NCBI RefSeq assembly: GCF_036924525.1
Contig: NZ_JAZHRU010000001.1
Location: 4,803,001-4,867,000, forward strand
Reading direction: 5' to 3'
DNA from: Bradyrhizobium sp. AZCC 1719
GTDB lineage: Bacteria; Pseudomonadota; Alphaproteobacteria; Rhizobiales; Xanthobacteraceae
Length of the DNA stretch: 64,000 nt
The position numbers and the translations under genes are program-made. Under the pieces are notes generated by a model that saw nothing but the letters and a program-made list of their open reading frames with translations, made no database searches and had not been told where the DNA came from. Position 1 is the first letter of the stretch; every line of letters begins with the position of its first letter. Below, piece by piece: positions 17,166 to 26,000 of the stretch.

Positions 17166-19670
17166 ATGGGGCGCGGGGCTCGAATGTTCGCTGACAGGTC
17201 CAGAAGAAGCAGGCCGCTAATCGCGGCACTGATGGTGACGACGGCGATCGTCGGCAGTGTCGTCGTGGTCGAGGGCACCGCCTTCGCGCAGAGCGCAGCG
17301 CAGGCATCGTTTAATGTCCCCGCTGGCCCGCTCAGTCGCGCGCTGACGACCTTCGGCCGACAGGCTGGCTTGCAAGTCACCTATCTCACGAGCATTGCGG
17401 CCGGCAAGGACTCGCCAGGTGTGTCCGGGCCGCTGTCGCGCGAGCAGGCGCTCGCGCGAATCCTGCAAGGTACTGGGCTTACCTACAGTTTCACCAACGC
17501 GACCACGGTCGCGATCTCTCAGCCGAACGCGGCCGGTAGTGCTGGTGCGCTGCCACCAGGTGCCATCCCTCTCGATACGATCGAGGTGCAGGGCGCCAAT
17601 CCGAATTCGACGATGACGCCGATGCCCGCCTATGCGGGCGGACAGGTCGCGACCGGCGGGCAGGTCGGAATGCTCGGCAACCGCAGCGTGATGAACACCC
17701 CCTTCAGCCTCACTAGTTACACGAACAAGCTCATCGAAGATCAGCAGGCGCGGACTGTTCAGGATGTATTGAGCAATGATCCCTCTGTTGTAGCGACCAC
17801 TCCGAATGGTACCCGCCACGACTACCAAGTTATCCGGGGATTTGGGGGGTACTCAACCGACGGCACCCGCACCCTAAATGGTTTGGCGGGTATGGCGCCC
17901 ATGTTTTTCCCGTCGTCCGATTACATTGAACGCGTGGAGATTCTGAAAGGCCCAAGCGCTCTCCTGAACGGTATGTCGCTTTCGGCCGCAGCGGTTACCG
18001 GCGCTCTCGGCGGCTCGGTCAATCTAGTCACGAAGCGCGCACCGGATGAACCGATCACGCAGCTAACTACACGCTATGTGTCGAACTCCCAATTTGGTAC
18101 ACATCTTGACGTCGGCCGTCGGTTCGGAGCAAGCAAAGAGTTCGGGATCCGATTCAACGGATCTATCGACGGCGGTCATACGCCAATTGATAAGCAACGC
18201 TCGGAACTCGGTACCGGTGCGCTCAATCTCGACTACACCGGCGAACGTGTCCGCCTGTCAGCAGACCTTGCACATCAAACGCAGGAACTGGATCCGAGCG
18301 GGGTATACGTCAACGCTCGGAATATCGCCGGTTCTGCAACATCCTTCCCTGGCGCACCAGATTCGAAAGTGCCTCTCGTTCCTTGGTCGGAATATAGAAC
18401 CAACTCGACCATGGGAATGATACGAGGCGAAGTCGATTTACTTGAGGACGTCACAGCTTATGCCGCCGTCGGTAAGCAGCATGCAGAAGCCCGCTTGAAT
18501 GGCTTCGAGAAGGTCAGGCTGCTTGACGGCGCCGGCCGATACAGTATCGCTCCAGAGCAACAACGCTATTCGTGGGACAGTCTGTCTACGCAAGGCGGCA
18601 TTCGGGCTAAAGCGAATACTGGCCCAGTGGATCACGCTCTGAGCCTTAATCTGTCTCGGTCAGATCTTACGTTTAAAAGGGCAGAGTCCGAAGGATCCAC
18701 TTCTATAATAGGTTCAATTTATAATCCTGTATTTCCGTTCATTTCTCCTGCTCCTGATCCCGGCGCTCCCAAGAAGAACTTCGATTTGACGGTGTCCAGC
18801 ATCGGCGTCGCAGACACCTTGTCTGTGTTCAACGAGCGTATCCAACTTACGGCCGGGATTCGATATCAGGAAGTAGGCATCAAAAACTTCGTTACTGCAA
18901 CCGGACTGCTAAGCTCGGAATACAACGCTAATGCTTGGACTCCTGCATATGCGCTGGTCGTTAAGCCGTGGGAAAACGTTTCGCTCTATGCCAACTATAT
19001 CGAGGATTTGAGATCAGGAACTATCGTCAGCACGGCGTACGCAAATTCTGGCCAGATACTCCCGCCGTACATCAGCAAGCAGCAGGAGGCCGGTGTCAAA
19101 GTCGATTGGGGTCGGGTCACGACGACGGCGGCTGTTTTCCAGATCGCCAAGGCCGCTTCGATTGCGATAGACGATCCGGCGGGCGGGAAACCAACATTGT
19201 CGCAGAACGGAGAAGAGCGCGTTCGTGGTATCGAATTTAACGCCTACGGCGAACTCATGCCCGGCGTTCGCCTGCTGGGCGGGCTCACCCTGCTTGACCC
19301 CCGCCTGGTCAAAACCGATCGCGGTATTCTCGACGGCAAGAGGAACGATACCGCTCCGAATGTCCGCGCAGTGATCGGAGCGGAATGGGACACGCCCTTC
19401 GTGGAAGGGCTGACGCTCACCGGGCGGCTAACCCATACTGGTGATACGGTTGTGTTTACCTCCTCCGGCGTCACCATTCCATCATGGACCACAGTGGACC
19501 TTGGCGCACGCTATACCTTCAATTCTCCGTGGAACGAGAAGCCGATCACTGTCCGCTTCAATGTCGATAATGTCTTCGACAAAAACTACTGGGCAGGTAC
19601 TTATGCGGCTGGCTTCGTGTACCAAGGTCAGCCACGTACCTTTCGCCTCTCGACCACGTTCAATTTCTGA
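17166..19670 (+). CDS. TonB-dependent siderophore receptor with N-terminal signalling domain
   Basis: Outer-membrane receptor of 834 residues for a ferric siderophore or similar ligand. After a signal peptide ending near FAQSAAQA comes a secretin/TonB short N-terminal domain (FNVPAGPLSRALTTFGRQAG to about residue 120) that signals to FecR. The plug follows (RTVQDVLSNDPSVV, VIRGFGG, IERVEILKGPSALLNG, GGSVNLVTKRA), then the beta-barrel ending in LSTTFNF with a terminal Phe, as outer-membrane proteins require. The middle of the barrel coding region is visibly richer in A and T than its neighbours. The ligand is not predictable. Confidence 0.93.
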   Translation: MGRGARMFADRSRRSRPLIAALMVTTAIVGSVVVVEGTAFAQSAAQASFNVPAGPLSRALTTFGRQAGLQVTYLTSIAAGKDSPGVSGPLSREQALARILQGTGLTYSFTNATTVAISQPNAAGSAGALPPGAIPLDTIEVQGANPNSTMTPMPAYAGGQVATGGQVGMLGNRSVMNTPFSLTSYTNKLIEDQQARTVQDVLSNDPSVVATTPNGTRHDYQVIRGFGGYSTDGTRTLNGLAGMAPMFFPSSDYIERVEILKGPSALLNGMSLSAAAVTGALGGSVNLVTKRAPDEPITQLTTRYVSNSQFGTHLDVGRRFGASKEFGIRFNGSIDGGHTPIDKQRSELGTGALNLDYTGERVRLSADLAHQTQELDPSGVYVNARNIAGSATSFPGAPDSKVPLVPWSEYRTNSTMGMIRGEVDLLEDVTAYAAVGKQHAEARLNGFEKVRLLDGAGRYSIAPEQQRYSWDSLSTQGGIRAKANTGPVDHALSLNLSRSDLTFKRAESEGSTSIIGSIYNPVFPFISPAPDPGAPKKNFDLTVSSIGVADTLSVFNERIQLTAGIRYQEVGIKNFVTATGLLSSEYNANAWTPAYALVVKPWENVSLYANYIEDLRSGTIVSTAYANSGQILPPYISKQQEAGVKVDWGRVTTTAAVFQIAKAASIAIDDPAGGKPTLSQNGEERVRGIEFNAYGELMPGVRLLGGLTLLDPRLVKTDRGILDGKRNDTAPNVRAVIGAEWDTPFVEGLTLTGRLTHTGDTVVFTSSGVTIPSWTTVDLGARYTFNSPWNEKPITVRFNVDNVFDKNYWAGTYAAGFVYQGQPRTFRLSTTFNF

Positions 19671-19673
19671 ATC

Positions 19674-19934
19674 ATGATCGTGGTGCTGGCATTGACTTTG
19701 ACCGTTCTAGGCTGTGCGTGCCTCTACCTTGCCAACCCAAATCAGAAATGGCTGTCGCTGGTTCCACCGCGACGGCCGTTGCTGGCGGTGGGAAGCCTGC
19801 TGCTGATCGCCGGCCTTGCCGCATGGATTGCGGCATTGCGGCCCTTGGTTGGTTTCTTCGTAGCGCTGCATGTTGCGATGGTTTGTCTCTTCGCCTTTCC
19901 TTATTCGGCCGCCCTTCTTCGACGGAAGAGCTGA
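19674..19934 (+). CDS. DUF3325-type small membrane protein
   Basis: An 86-residue hydrophobic protein with about three membrane segments (VVLALTLTVLGCACLYL, LLAVGSLLLIAGLAAWIAAL, FFVALHVAMVCLFAF). It has the look of DUF3325 proteins that accompany TonB-dependent siderophore receptors. It begins three bases after the receptor stop and is followed at once by another small membrane gene, so it belongs to the uptake operon. Function unknown. Confidence 0.8.
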   Translation: MIVVLALTLTVLGCACLYLANPNQKWLSLVPPRRPLLAVGSLLLIAGLAAWIAALRPLVGFFVALHVAMVCLFAFPYSAALLRRKS

Positions 19935-19935
19935 C

Positions 19936-20229
19936 ATGCCAGGCGACATCCGTCCCGACTGGTGGGGAAAGGCCAGCGCTGGCGCGATCCTTGGTTTGGG
20001 GTTGGCGCTCTCGCTGGTCGGTCTTTACGCCTACCTGGGACCGGGGGGCATCGATGCGCCAGTTGGGCGCTACTCGCTGATGCGCCATTTGGAAGCATTT
20101 GTCTGGATTATGGTTTTCGGTTTCTGCTTTCTGTTTCGCAGCGGTCGCGCAGCATGGGCATGGCTCGGCGCGGCGAACCTGATCGCCTTCGCGGCGCTGT
20201 TTGCCTGCCGCTTCTATTTCTTCGCGTGA
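19936..20229 (+). CDS. DUF3649-type small membrane protein
   Basis: A 97-residue protein with membrane segments at AGAILGLGLALSLVGLYAYL, AFVWIMVFGFCFLF and AWLGAANLIAFAALFACRFYFF. It resembles DUF3649 iron-uptake-associated proteins. The ATG at 19936 is one base after the preceding stop; longer upstream starts would overlap that gene. It is cotranscribed with the receptor set. Confidence 0.78.
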   Translation: MPGDIRPDWWGKASAGAILGLGLALSLVGLYAYLGPGGIDAPVGRYSLMRHLEAFVWIMVFGFCFLFRSGRAAWAWLGAANLIAFAALFACRFYFFA

Positions 20230-20236
20230 GGGCAAC

Positions 20237-21889
20237 ATGATCCGCGCCGATATCGTCAAGCACTACAAGACCGTCCACACCTGGACCGGCGTTACTTGCG
20301 GCTTGGCGCTGTTCATTGCCTTCTATGCAGGCGCGCTCACGATGTTTCAGGAGCCCATAGCGCGCTGGGCGTCGCCGCCTGCCGTGGGTGTGGCAGCGGT
20401 TTCGTTGGACGACGCGCCCCGTCTCCTCGAATTGGTAGCCGCCGCCCACCCTGAAGCGCGCAGGCAAGGCATGACGCTGCATTTACGGGGACACGAGAAC
20501 GAGCCCGCGCGCGTAACTTGGGAAGAAGACAAGCCTCACCAAGCGGGGCAGCCCCATGAGCATACCCACTGGTGGGCGACGCTTAAGCATGACGGCACGC
20601 TGCTGGCAAAGCAGGAGGAGCCGTCCGAACTGGCAGAGTTCATCAATGGCGTCCATATGCGCGTCGGGATTCCACAACCATGGGGATCGTACCTCATGGG
20701 GGCGGTCTCGCTGCTCTACGGCGTGGCGCTGATCGCCGGCGTGATCATTCTGCTGCCGTCGCTCGTAAAGGACTTCCTTGCGCTGCGTATCGGCAAGAAC
20801 CTCAAACGCATGTGGCAGGACGCGCACAACGTCGTCGGGATTGCAGCATTCCCGTTTCACCTTGTGATTGCTGTTACCTCAACAGCTTGGGGGTTCGGCG
20901 GTCCGCTCTGGTCAGCGCAGGAGAGCGTGATCTTCGGCGGTAGGCAACAGGCTGTGATGAAACGCGATTTCGAGCGGTGGCTTCCACCTAAGCCGACCGG
21001 GGATGCGGGTGTGATGATGCCGCCCGCGCAGTTGCTCCAACGCCTGAACGCTCAGGTGCCGGATTTTGAGCCCAAAGTCATGATCTTCAAGAATTTCGGA
21101 GACAAAGCCGCTGCCGTGAAATTCGTCGGAGCCGAGCGCGGTTATGTCGGGGATACCACTTTTGGGGGCGTCATGCTGAGCGCCGTCACCGGCGAATTGG
21201 TCAACGACCGCGCGCGTCCATCGCGTCAGGATCCGGACCGGCGAGCCTCGACAACGATCTTCGCCCTACACACCGGGGAATATGGTGGGGTGACGATTAC
21301 TTGGGCCTATTTCTTCCTCGGATTTTCCGGGGCATGGCTGTTCTATTCGGGCAACCTGCTGTGGATCGAGACGCGGCGGAAGAAGGCGCTCAAGGGCGGC
21401 GAGGTCGAGCAGTCGCGCTCGACGCGCCTTTTGGGCAGCGCGACCGTAGGTGTTTGCCTCGGCTGCGTCGCGGGCATCTCGCTCACCATCGTTGCCGCCA
21501 AATGGCTGCATGGTCGCGTAGTCGATCTCAATCATTGGCATGAGCTTGTTTATTACGCGGTGTTCCTCGGTTCGGTTGCATGGGCCTTCGCATGGGGCGC
21601 GGCGCGCTCCGCCGTGCATCTGCTATGGCTCTGCGCTGCCGCCACGATGGCGATCCCACTGACCACGCTCATCGCGCTGCTGTTCCCGGTGCTGGGCATG
21701 TGGGCGCATAGCAGTGCGGCAACCATTGGCGTCGATGTTGTCGCTTCTATCGGCGCGTTCTGCTTCGCCTGGATGGCGATCGCCACCACACGCCGGATCA
21801 GGAGCGGTCCCGCCGACAGCATCTGGTCCATCCGCAGGGCCAATGGCCGCACGGTGTCGCATGAGGCTGCCGTGATGCCGGCGGAATGA
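20237..21889 (+). CDS. PepSY-associated membrane protein (iron uptake)
   Basis: A 550-residue inner-membrane protein of the PepSY-associated TM helix family (PiuB-like), often found with siderophore receptors and proposed to help release or reduce iron. The opening HYKTVHTWTGVTCGLALFIAFYAGAL is the family's first helix with conserved His. Further segments include VSLLYGVALIAGVIILLPSL and several C-terminal helices from about residue 390. His-rich EHTHWWATLKHDG lies in the periplasmic part. It is close behind the DUF3649 gene (7 bases). Confidence 0.87.
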   Translation: MIRADIVKHYKTVHTWTGVTCGLALFIAFYAGALTMFQEPIARWASPPAVGVAAVSLDDAPRLLELVAAAHPEARRQGMTLHLRGHENEPARVTWEEDKPHQAGQPHEHTHWWATLKHDGTLLAKQEEPSELAEFINGVHMRVGIPQPWGSYLMGAVSLLYGVALIAGVIILLPSLVKDFLALRIGKNLKRMWQDAHNVVGIAAFPFHLVIAVTSTAWGFGGPLWSAQESVIFGGRQQAVMKRDFERWLPPKPTGDAGVMMPPAQLLQRLNAQVPDFEPKVMIFKNFGDKAAAVKFVGAERGYVGDTTFGGVMLSAVTGELVNDRARPSRQDPDRRASTTIFALHTGEYGGVTITWAYFFLGFSGAWLFYSGNLLWIETRRKKALKGGEVEQSRSTRLLGSATVGVCLGCVAGISLTIVAAKWLHGRVVDLNHWHELVYYAVFLGSVAWAFAWGAARSAVHLLWLCAAATMAIPLTTLIALLFPVLGMWAHSSAATIGVDVVASIGAFCFAWMAIATTRRIRSGPADSIWSIRRANGRTVSHEAAVMPAE

Positions 21890-22043
21890 CCTGTACGGGC
21901 CCACAGCCAGCGCCTGCGCGCCCGAAACTGAATAGGCATGTCAACAACGAGCTTCCCTACCGGGAGGTGCGCCGCAAGCCAGCCAGCTCCGGACCTCCAG
22001 AGCAAGCCAGCCAGCGGATACTTCTCAACAGAAAGAACCAGAA

Positions 22044-23135
22044 ATGAAGCGTGCCTCTGAAGCAGCATTAGGAAGAATGCCGATCCGAAAGATCGCGCGC
22101 GTCGTGCTCGCGTCGCTGCTTATGTTTGCAAGCGTGTCCGGCCCCCTGCGCGCGCAGGAGCAACAACCGCAACAGCAACCCGCTGCGGCGCCTCAGCCAC
22201 CGGCGGTATCTGCGCCACCTGCGCCGACCGCTGATCCAGCACCCGCTCCGCCTGTATCGGCCGCACCGGGCGAACCTCTCTCCGGAGTGCCTGCGGCCGA
22301 TCCGTTGACAGAACTGCCGGCCGCCACACCGCCGGCGACGACCGCGCCCGCGACACTGCCGCACGACTTGTCGCCGTGGGGCATGTTCATGCAGGCCGAC
22401 ATCATCGTGAAGGCGGTGATGATCGGTCTGGCCTTCGCCTCGCTAGTGACGTGGACGGTGTGGCTCGGCAAAGGGCTCGAACTTGCAGGCGCCAAGCGCA
22501 AGGCGAGAAGCGCGACGCGCAAACTGCAGCGCGCCGACAGCCTTGCCGAGGCGACAATCGCGATCGAGGCAGGGTGGACGCGAAGCGGTCCGGTTGCGGA
22601 TCTCGTACAGGCCGCCGCGCGAGAACTGAGACGCTCGCCCGACCTGTCAGCGGAAGGCGTGAAGGAGCGTCTCGCCATCGCTCTGTCGCGGATCGAAGCC
22701 AGCGGCGGCCGCAACATGGCGCGCGGCACCGGCCTCCTGGCGACGATCGGTGCGACCGCTCCCTTCGTCGGCCTGTTTGGCACCGTGTGGGGAATTATGA
22801 ATTCCTTCATCGGCATTTCGCAGTCGAAGACCACGAATCTTGCTGTGGTGGCGCCTGGCATCGCTGAGGCGCTACTCGCGACCGCGATCGGTCTGGTCGC
22901 CGCGATCCCGGCCGTCATCATCTACAACGTGTTCGCGCGTGCGATTGCTGGATACCGCGCGCTGCTCTCCGACGCCTCCGGCGAAATCCTCCAGCATCTC
23001 TCGCGCGACCTGGAACGACGCGAGAGGGACTACGCCGGTCCTCAAGCCTCTGCGTCCCCGGATTACCACACGGCCATACGTGATCGTGCTGCCGTCGATC
23101 GCCCGCCGCGCACCGCGCTTCGTTCCGCGGAGTGA
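22044..23135 (+). CDS. exbB: TonB-system energizer ExbB
   Basis: MotA/TolQ/ExbB-family proton-channel subunit that powers TonB. The 363-residue protein has a signal-like N-terminus (VVLASLLMFASVSGPLRAQ), a Pro/Ala/Gln-rich linker to about residue 105, and the ExbB core: first helix IIVKAVMIGLAFASLVTWTVWL, then GTGLLATIGATAPFVGLFGTVWGIMNSF, and a last helix with ATAIGLVAAIPAVIIYN. Such N-terminal extensions are normal in alphaproteobacterial ExbB. exbD starts three bases later. Confidence 0.94.
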   Translation: MKRASEAALGRMPIRKIARVVLASLLMFASVSGPLRAQEQQPQQQPAAAPQPPAVSAPPAPTADPAPAPPVSAAPGEPLSGVPAADPLTELPAATPPATTAPATLPHDLSPWGMFMQADIIVKAVMIGLAFASLVTWTVWLGKGLELAGAKRKARSATRKLQRADSLAEATIAIEAGWTRSGPVADLVQAAARELRRSPDLSAEGVKERLAIALSRIEASGGRNMARGTGLLATIGATAPFVGLFGTVWGIMNSFIGISQSKTTNLAVVAPGIAEALLATAIGLVAAIPAVIIYNVFARAIAGYRALLSDASGEILQHLSRDLERRERDYAGPQASASPDYHTAIRDRAAVDRPPRTALRSAE

Positions 23136-23138
23136 CCG

Positions 23139-23624
23139 ATGGCCGTTACCCTCAAAGATCCGCAGGACGGCGACCTCACGGAGGTTAGCGACATTAACGT
23201 CACGCCGTTTATCGACGTGATGCTCGTGCTGCTCATCATCTTCATGGTGGCAGCGCCTTTGTCCACGGTGGACGTGGCTGTCGATTTGCCAGTATCGAAT
23301 GCGCTGCAGCAACCGCGGCCGGACAAGCCGATTTTCCTGACCGTGAAGTCGGACCTCACACTGGCACTCGGGAATGAGGACGTTCCGCGCAGCGTGCTGC
23401 AGGCCACGCTCGATCGGCAAACGAATAACGACCGCGAGCAGCGAATTTTCCTGCGCGCCGATGGCGTCGTAGCCTATCGCGAACTGATGAACGTGATGAA
23501 CCTGCTGCGCCAAGCTGGTTACCTGAAGATCGCGCTGGTCGGATTGGAAGACATCGGGCAGGTCACGGCTGCCGGCGGCTTGCCGGCGTCTCCGCCACCA
23601 ACCGGAGGGCCGCCGCAGCGATGA
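23139..23624 (+). CDS. exbD: TonB-system transport protein ExbD
   Basis: ExbD/TolR-family partner of ExbB, 161 residues. The single membrane segment FIDVMLVLLIIFMVAAPL carries the conserved Asp for proton movement (INVTPFIDVMLVLLIIF), followed by a periplasmic domain with RIFLRADGVVAYRELMNVMNLLRQAGY. The C-terminus is Pro/Gly-rich. The stop overlaps the tonB start by four bases. Confidence 0.95.
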   Translation: MAVTLKDPQDGDLTEVSDINVTPFIDVMLVLLIIFMVAAPLSTVDVAVDLPVSNALQQPRPDKPIFLTVKSDLTLALGNEDVPRSVLQATLDRQTNNDREQRIFLRADGVVAYRELMNVMNLLRQAGYLKIALVGLEDIGQVTAAGGLPASPPPTGGPPQR

Positions 23625-24478
23625 TCGACTGGCGCGATCCCGACGGCCGGCCCGACCGCAACATCACCGCGCTCTCCGTGATACGATGGACCGCTGCGGC
23701 GATCGTTGTCGCGGCCGCGCATGGCGGCGGGGCGTGGCTCGCACTCAATTGGAAGCCCGCAATGGCCGTGGGCGAGCCACCGCCCGCCGTGATGATCGAA
23801 CTGGCACCATTGGCGGTCTCGCCTGAAGCGCCGCAGCAGGACGTGGCCCCCGGGCCGCAGATGACGGAGGCGCAAACCGAGCCTACGCCTGAAGAGCCTG
23901 AGAAACCCGTCGAAAAGCCTGAAGAGGTGCAGGAGCCTGTCCCGCAGGACGTGGTCGAGAAGCCGATCGAGAAGCTGCCCGAGAAAGAAAATGCGGAGGC
24001 GGTACTTACCCCGCCGTCACCGGAGCCGCCAAAACCCGAACCCGTCAAGAAGCCGCCGCCCAAGGTGAAGACAGTCGAAAAGAAGAAGCCGATAGATCCG
24101 AAGAATATCCGCGCGCCACAGACCACCGCGCCGCCGACATCGCAAGCTCAACGCTCAGATCGCGCGGCGGCGTCACATGCCAGTGCGTCATTTGATCCAT
24201 CGATGTCACCTGCGTCTTGGCGCGGTGCGCTGATGGCGCATCTCAATCGCCACAAGCGTCCGGCGGCCGCGGCCGGCACCGTCGTCATAATGGTTGCCTT
24301 CACCATCGATCGCTCGGGCCGGGTGCTTTCGTCACGGCTGGTTCGATCATCCGGCGATTCCGCGCTTGATGCGGAGGCGGTCTCGTTGCCGCGCCGCGCC
24401 AGCCCGGTGCCCGCACCGCCTCCCAATGTCGGCGGCGGCTCCGTCACGCTCGCCGTTCCCATCAGGTTCAAGCGATGA
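23621..24478 (+). CDS. tonB: TonB family energy transducer
   Basis: 285-residue periplasm-spanning protein that carries energy from ExbBD to the receptor. Membrane anchor near residues 24-43 (AAIVVAAAHGGGAWLALNW), a long Pro/Glu/Lys-rich linker (about residues 75-160, many EKP and PEP repeats) and a C-terminal TonB domain (WRGALMAHLNRHKRPAAA, FTIDRSGRVLSSRLVRSSG, ALDAEAVSLPRRASPVPAPP). It is coupled to exbD upstream and to the IalB-like gene downstream. Confidence 0.93.
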   Translation: MIDWRDPDGRPDRNITALSVIRWTAAAIVVAAAHGGGAWLALNWKPAMAVGEPPPAVMIELAPLAVSPEAPQQDVAPGPQMTEAQTEPTPEEPEKPVEKPEEVQEPVPQDVVEKPIEKLPEKENAEAVLTPPSPEPPKPEPVKKPPPKVKTVEKKKPIDPKNIRAPQTTAPPTSQAQRSDRAAASHASASFDPSMSPASWRGALMAHLNRHKRPAAAAGTVVIMVAFTIDRSGRVLSSRLVRSSGDSALDAEAVSLPRRASPVPAPPPNVGGGSVTLAVPIRFKR

Positions 24479-25077
24479 TGTCTCGCAGCGCCGCTTCGCT
24501 GATCTGGCTTGCCTCAATCCTCCTGGCTGCGATGGTGGATGAGGCTGTTGCGCAGCAGCCGGTATCCTCGCCGCGTCCGGTACAGACGCCGACAGTGCAA
24601 CAGCCGACGCCGCCTGCGATGACACTGCCAAACGGCGCGTCGTCGATCAACGAGACTTATGGCGACTGGACCGTGGATTGCCGCATCGCCAACAACCAGA
24701 AGCAATGCTTGCTGTCCCACGCCCAGGGCAACAACCAGACCGGACAACGCATCTTTGCGATCGAGCTGCGCCCGCCCAGCGAAGGCAAGACCGAAGGCGC
24801 CATCCTGATGCCGTTCGGGCTCAATCTCGACAGCGGAGCGATTCTCAAGCTCGACGACAAGGACCTCGGCAAAGGATTGCGATTTTCTACCTGCGTGCCG
24901 CAGGGCTGCCTCTTGCCGGTTAGCTTCCCAGCAGCGGCGACCGACGCCATGCGCAAGGCGGGAAAACTTGTCGTCGCATCCCTCAATCTGTCCAGCGGTG
25001 ACGCCGTTACCTTCAATGTGTCATTGAACGGCTTCGGCACAGCACTCGATCGAATGACCCAACTCGCGAGCCGGTAA
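24475..25077 (+). CDS. Invasion-associated locus B (IalB) family protein
   Basis: A 200-residue secreted protein. A signal peptide (about residues 1-26, ending AVAQQ) and a Pro/Gln linker precede the IalB domain from YGDWTVDCRIANNQKQC, with four Cys in the usual places (VDC, KQC, STC, QGC) likely forming disulfides. IalB-like proteins in rhizobia are envelope proteins of unclear role. Its ATGA overlap with tonB shows translational coupling to the uptake operon, which is unusual and hints at a periplasmic helper function. That link is inference. Confidence 0.88.
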   Translation: MMSRSAASLIWLASILLAAMVDEAVAQQPVSSPRPVQTPTVQQPTPPAMTLPNGASSINETYGDWTVDCRIANNQKQCLLSHAQGNNQTGQRIFAIELRPPSEGKTEGAILMPFGLNLDSGAILKLDDKDLGKGLRFSTCVPQGCLLPVSFPAAATDAMRKAGKLVVASLNLSSGDAVTFNVSLNGFGTALDRMTQLASR

Positions 25078-25157
25078 ACGATCGAGTTGCCGCCCGATGG
25101 CTTCCGCGTAGGCGACTAGGTTGCGGTGGACGGGGGCCCCGACTTGCATGATCGCTG

Positions 25158-25976
25158 CTAACTGCGCCAGGCGCGAGCCGTGGCAGCGACGACGGCCAGC
25201 GTCGCCTCTGCGCCGTCGGCTTCGCCCTTCTCGAAATCTCCCTCTGTCTGCGCCATGGCGTTGGTCACATGGGCGAAACAGACCACCGAATGACCACTCG
25301 TCGTACTGAAGGCATACAGGGCTGCGGCTTCCATTTCGACGGCCAGCGCGCCCAACTGGCGTGCCCGTGCGATCGCCGACTTGGTCTCGCGATAGGGAGC
25401 ATCCGTCGTCCATGTCGCGCCTCGATGTAGCGCGATGCTTGGCAGGGCGCGTCCGTCCTGTTCCACGCGAGCGAGAAGCGGCGCATCGGGCGCATCGGCG
25501 AACGTGGAGCCCGGCAGATAGTGATAGCTCGTTCCTTCGTCGCGGAGCGCGCGATCGATGAGCACGAAGTACGGCGTGGGTCCGATCGGAGTAATCTGGC
25601 CAGCGGACGTCACGCTGATGAGCAGCCGGCAACCGGATGCGAAAAGCTGCTCGGCGACCAGCACGGCAAAGGGCGCGCCGACGGCGCAGCCGACGATGCC
25701 AGCTTCGCCGATGCCGGCGATATCGAAGGCGAGAAGTTCGGTGTGATAGCAGGCCCATCCTTCATGGATGCGGCCCGTGCCCGTCCGTTTGAGGTGGCGG
25801 ACGACATCGCCGTCGGGATCGAGCACGCAGATTTCGGGGACGGCGACGAGTGGCAACCCCCTCTGCCTGCGCGCCTCCCTCAAGAGGGCTTCCGGTCGGA
25901 ACACTGAGGGCGCCCTGTGGTCCTTCCCGTCAACGATCGGCCAAGCGCTGTCTGCGCGATCAATTTTCTTGTCCAT
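25158..25976 (-). CDS. Nucleoside phosphorylase family protein
   Basis: NP-I family enzyme that would split a nucleoside with phosphate. The 272-residue chain has the family pattern: an early GIGEAGIVGCAVGAPFAVLVAEQL region, TSAGQI, the substrate-binding GALAVEMEAAALYAFS (EME motif) and a C-terminal helix. An in-frame GTG at 25985 could be used instead of the ATG at 25976. The gene begins only about 24 bases after the HTH-rhodanese gene, so the two share a transcript. Base specificity (uridine, purine or methylthioadenosine) is not clear. Confidence 0.83.
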   Translation of the reverse strand: MDKKIDRADSAWPIVDGKDHRAPSVFRPEALLREARRQRGLPLVAVPEICVLDPDGDVVRHLKRTGTGRIHEGWACYHTELLAFDIAGIGEAGIVGCAVGAPFAVLVAEQLFASGCRLLISVTSAGQITPIGPTPYFVLIDRALRDEGTSYHYLPGSTFADAPDAPLLARVEQDGRALPSIALHRGATWTTDAPYRETKSAIARARQLGALAVEMEAAALYAFSTTSGHSVVCFAHVTNAMAQTEGDFEKGEADGAEATLAVVAATARAWRS

Positions 25977-26000
25977 GATGTGCACCAGGATCAGCTTGGC

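Noticed and set aside
25021..25758. Long Arg-rich frame antisense to IalB and overlapping the nucleoside phosphorylase
   Set aside because: It is a shadow of the phosphorylase frame, with very high Arg content.
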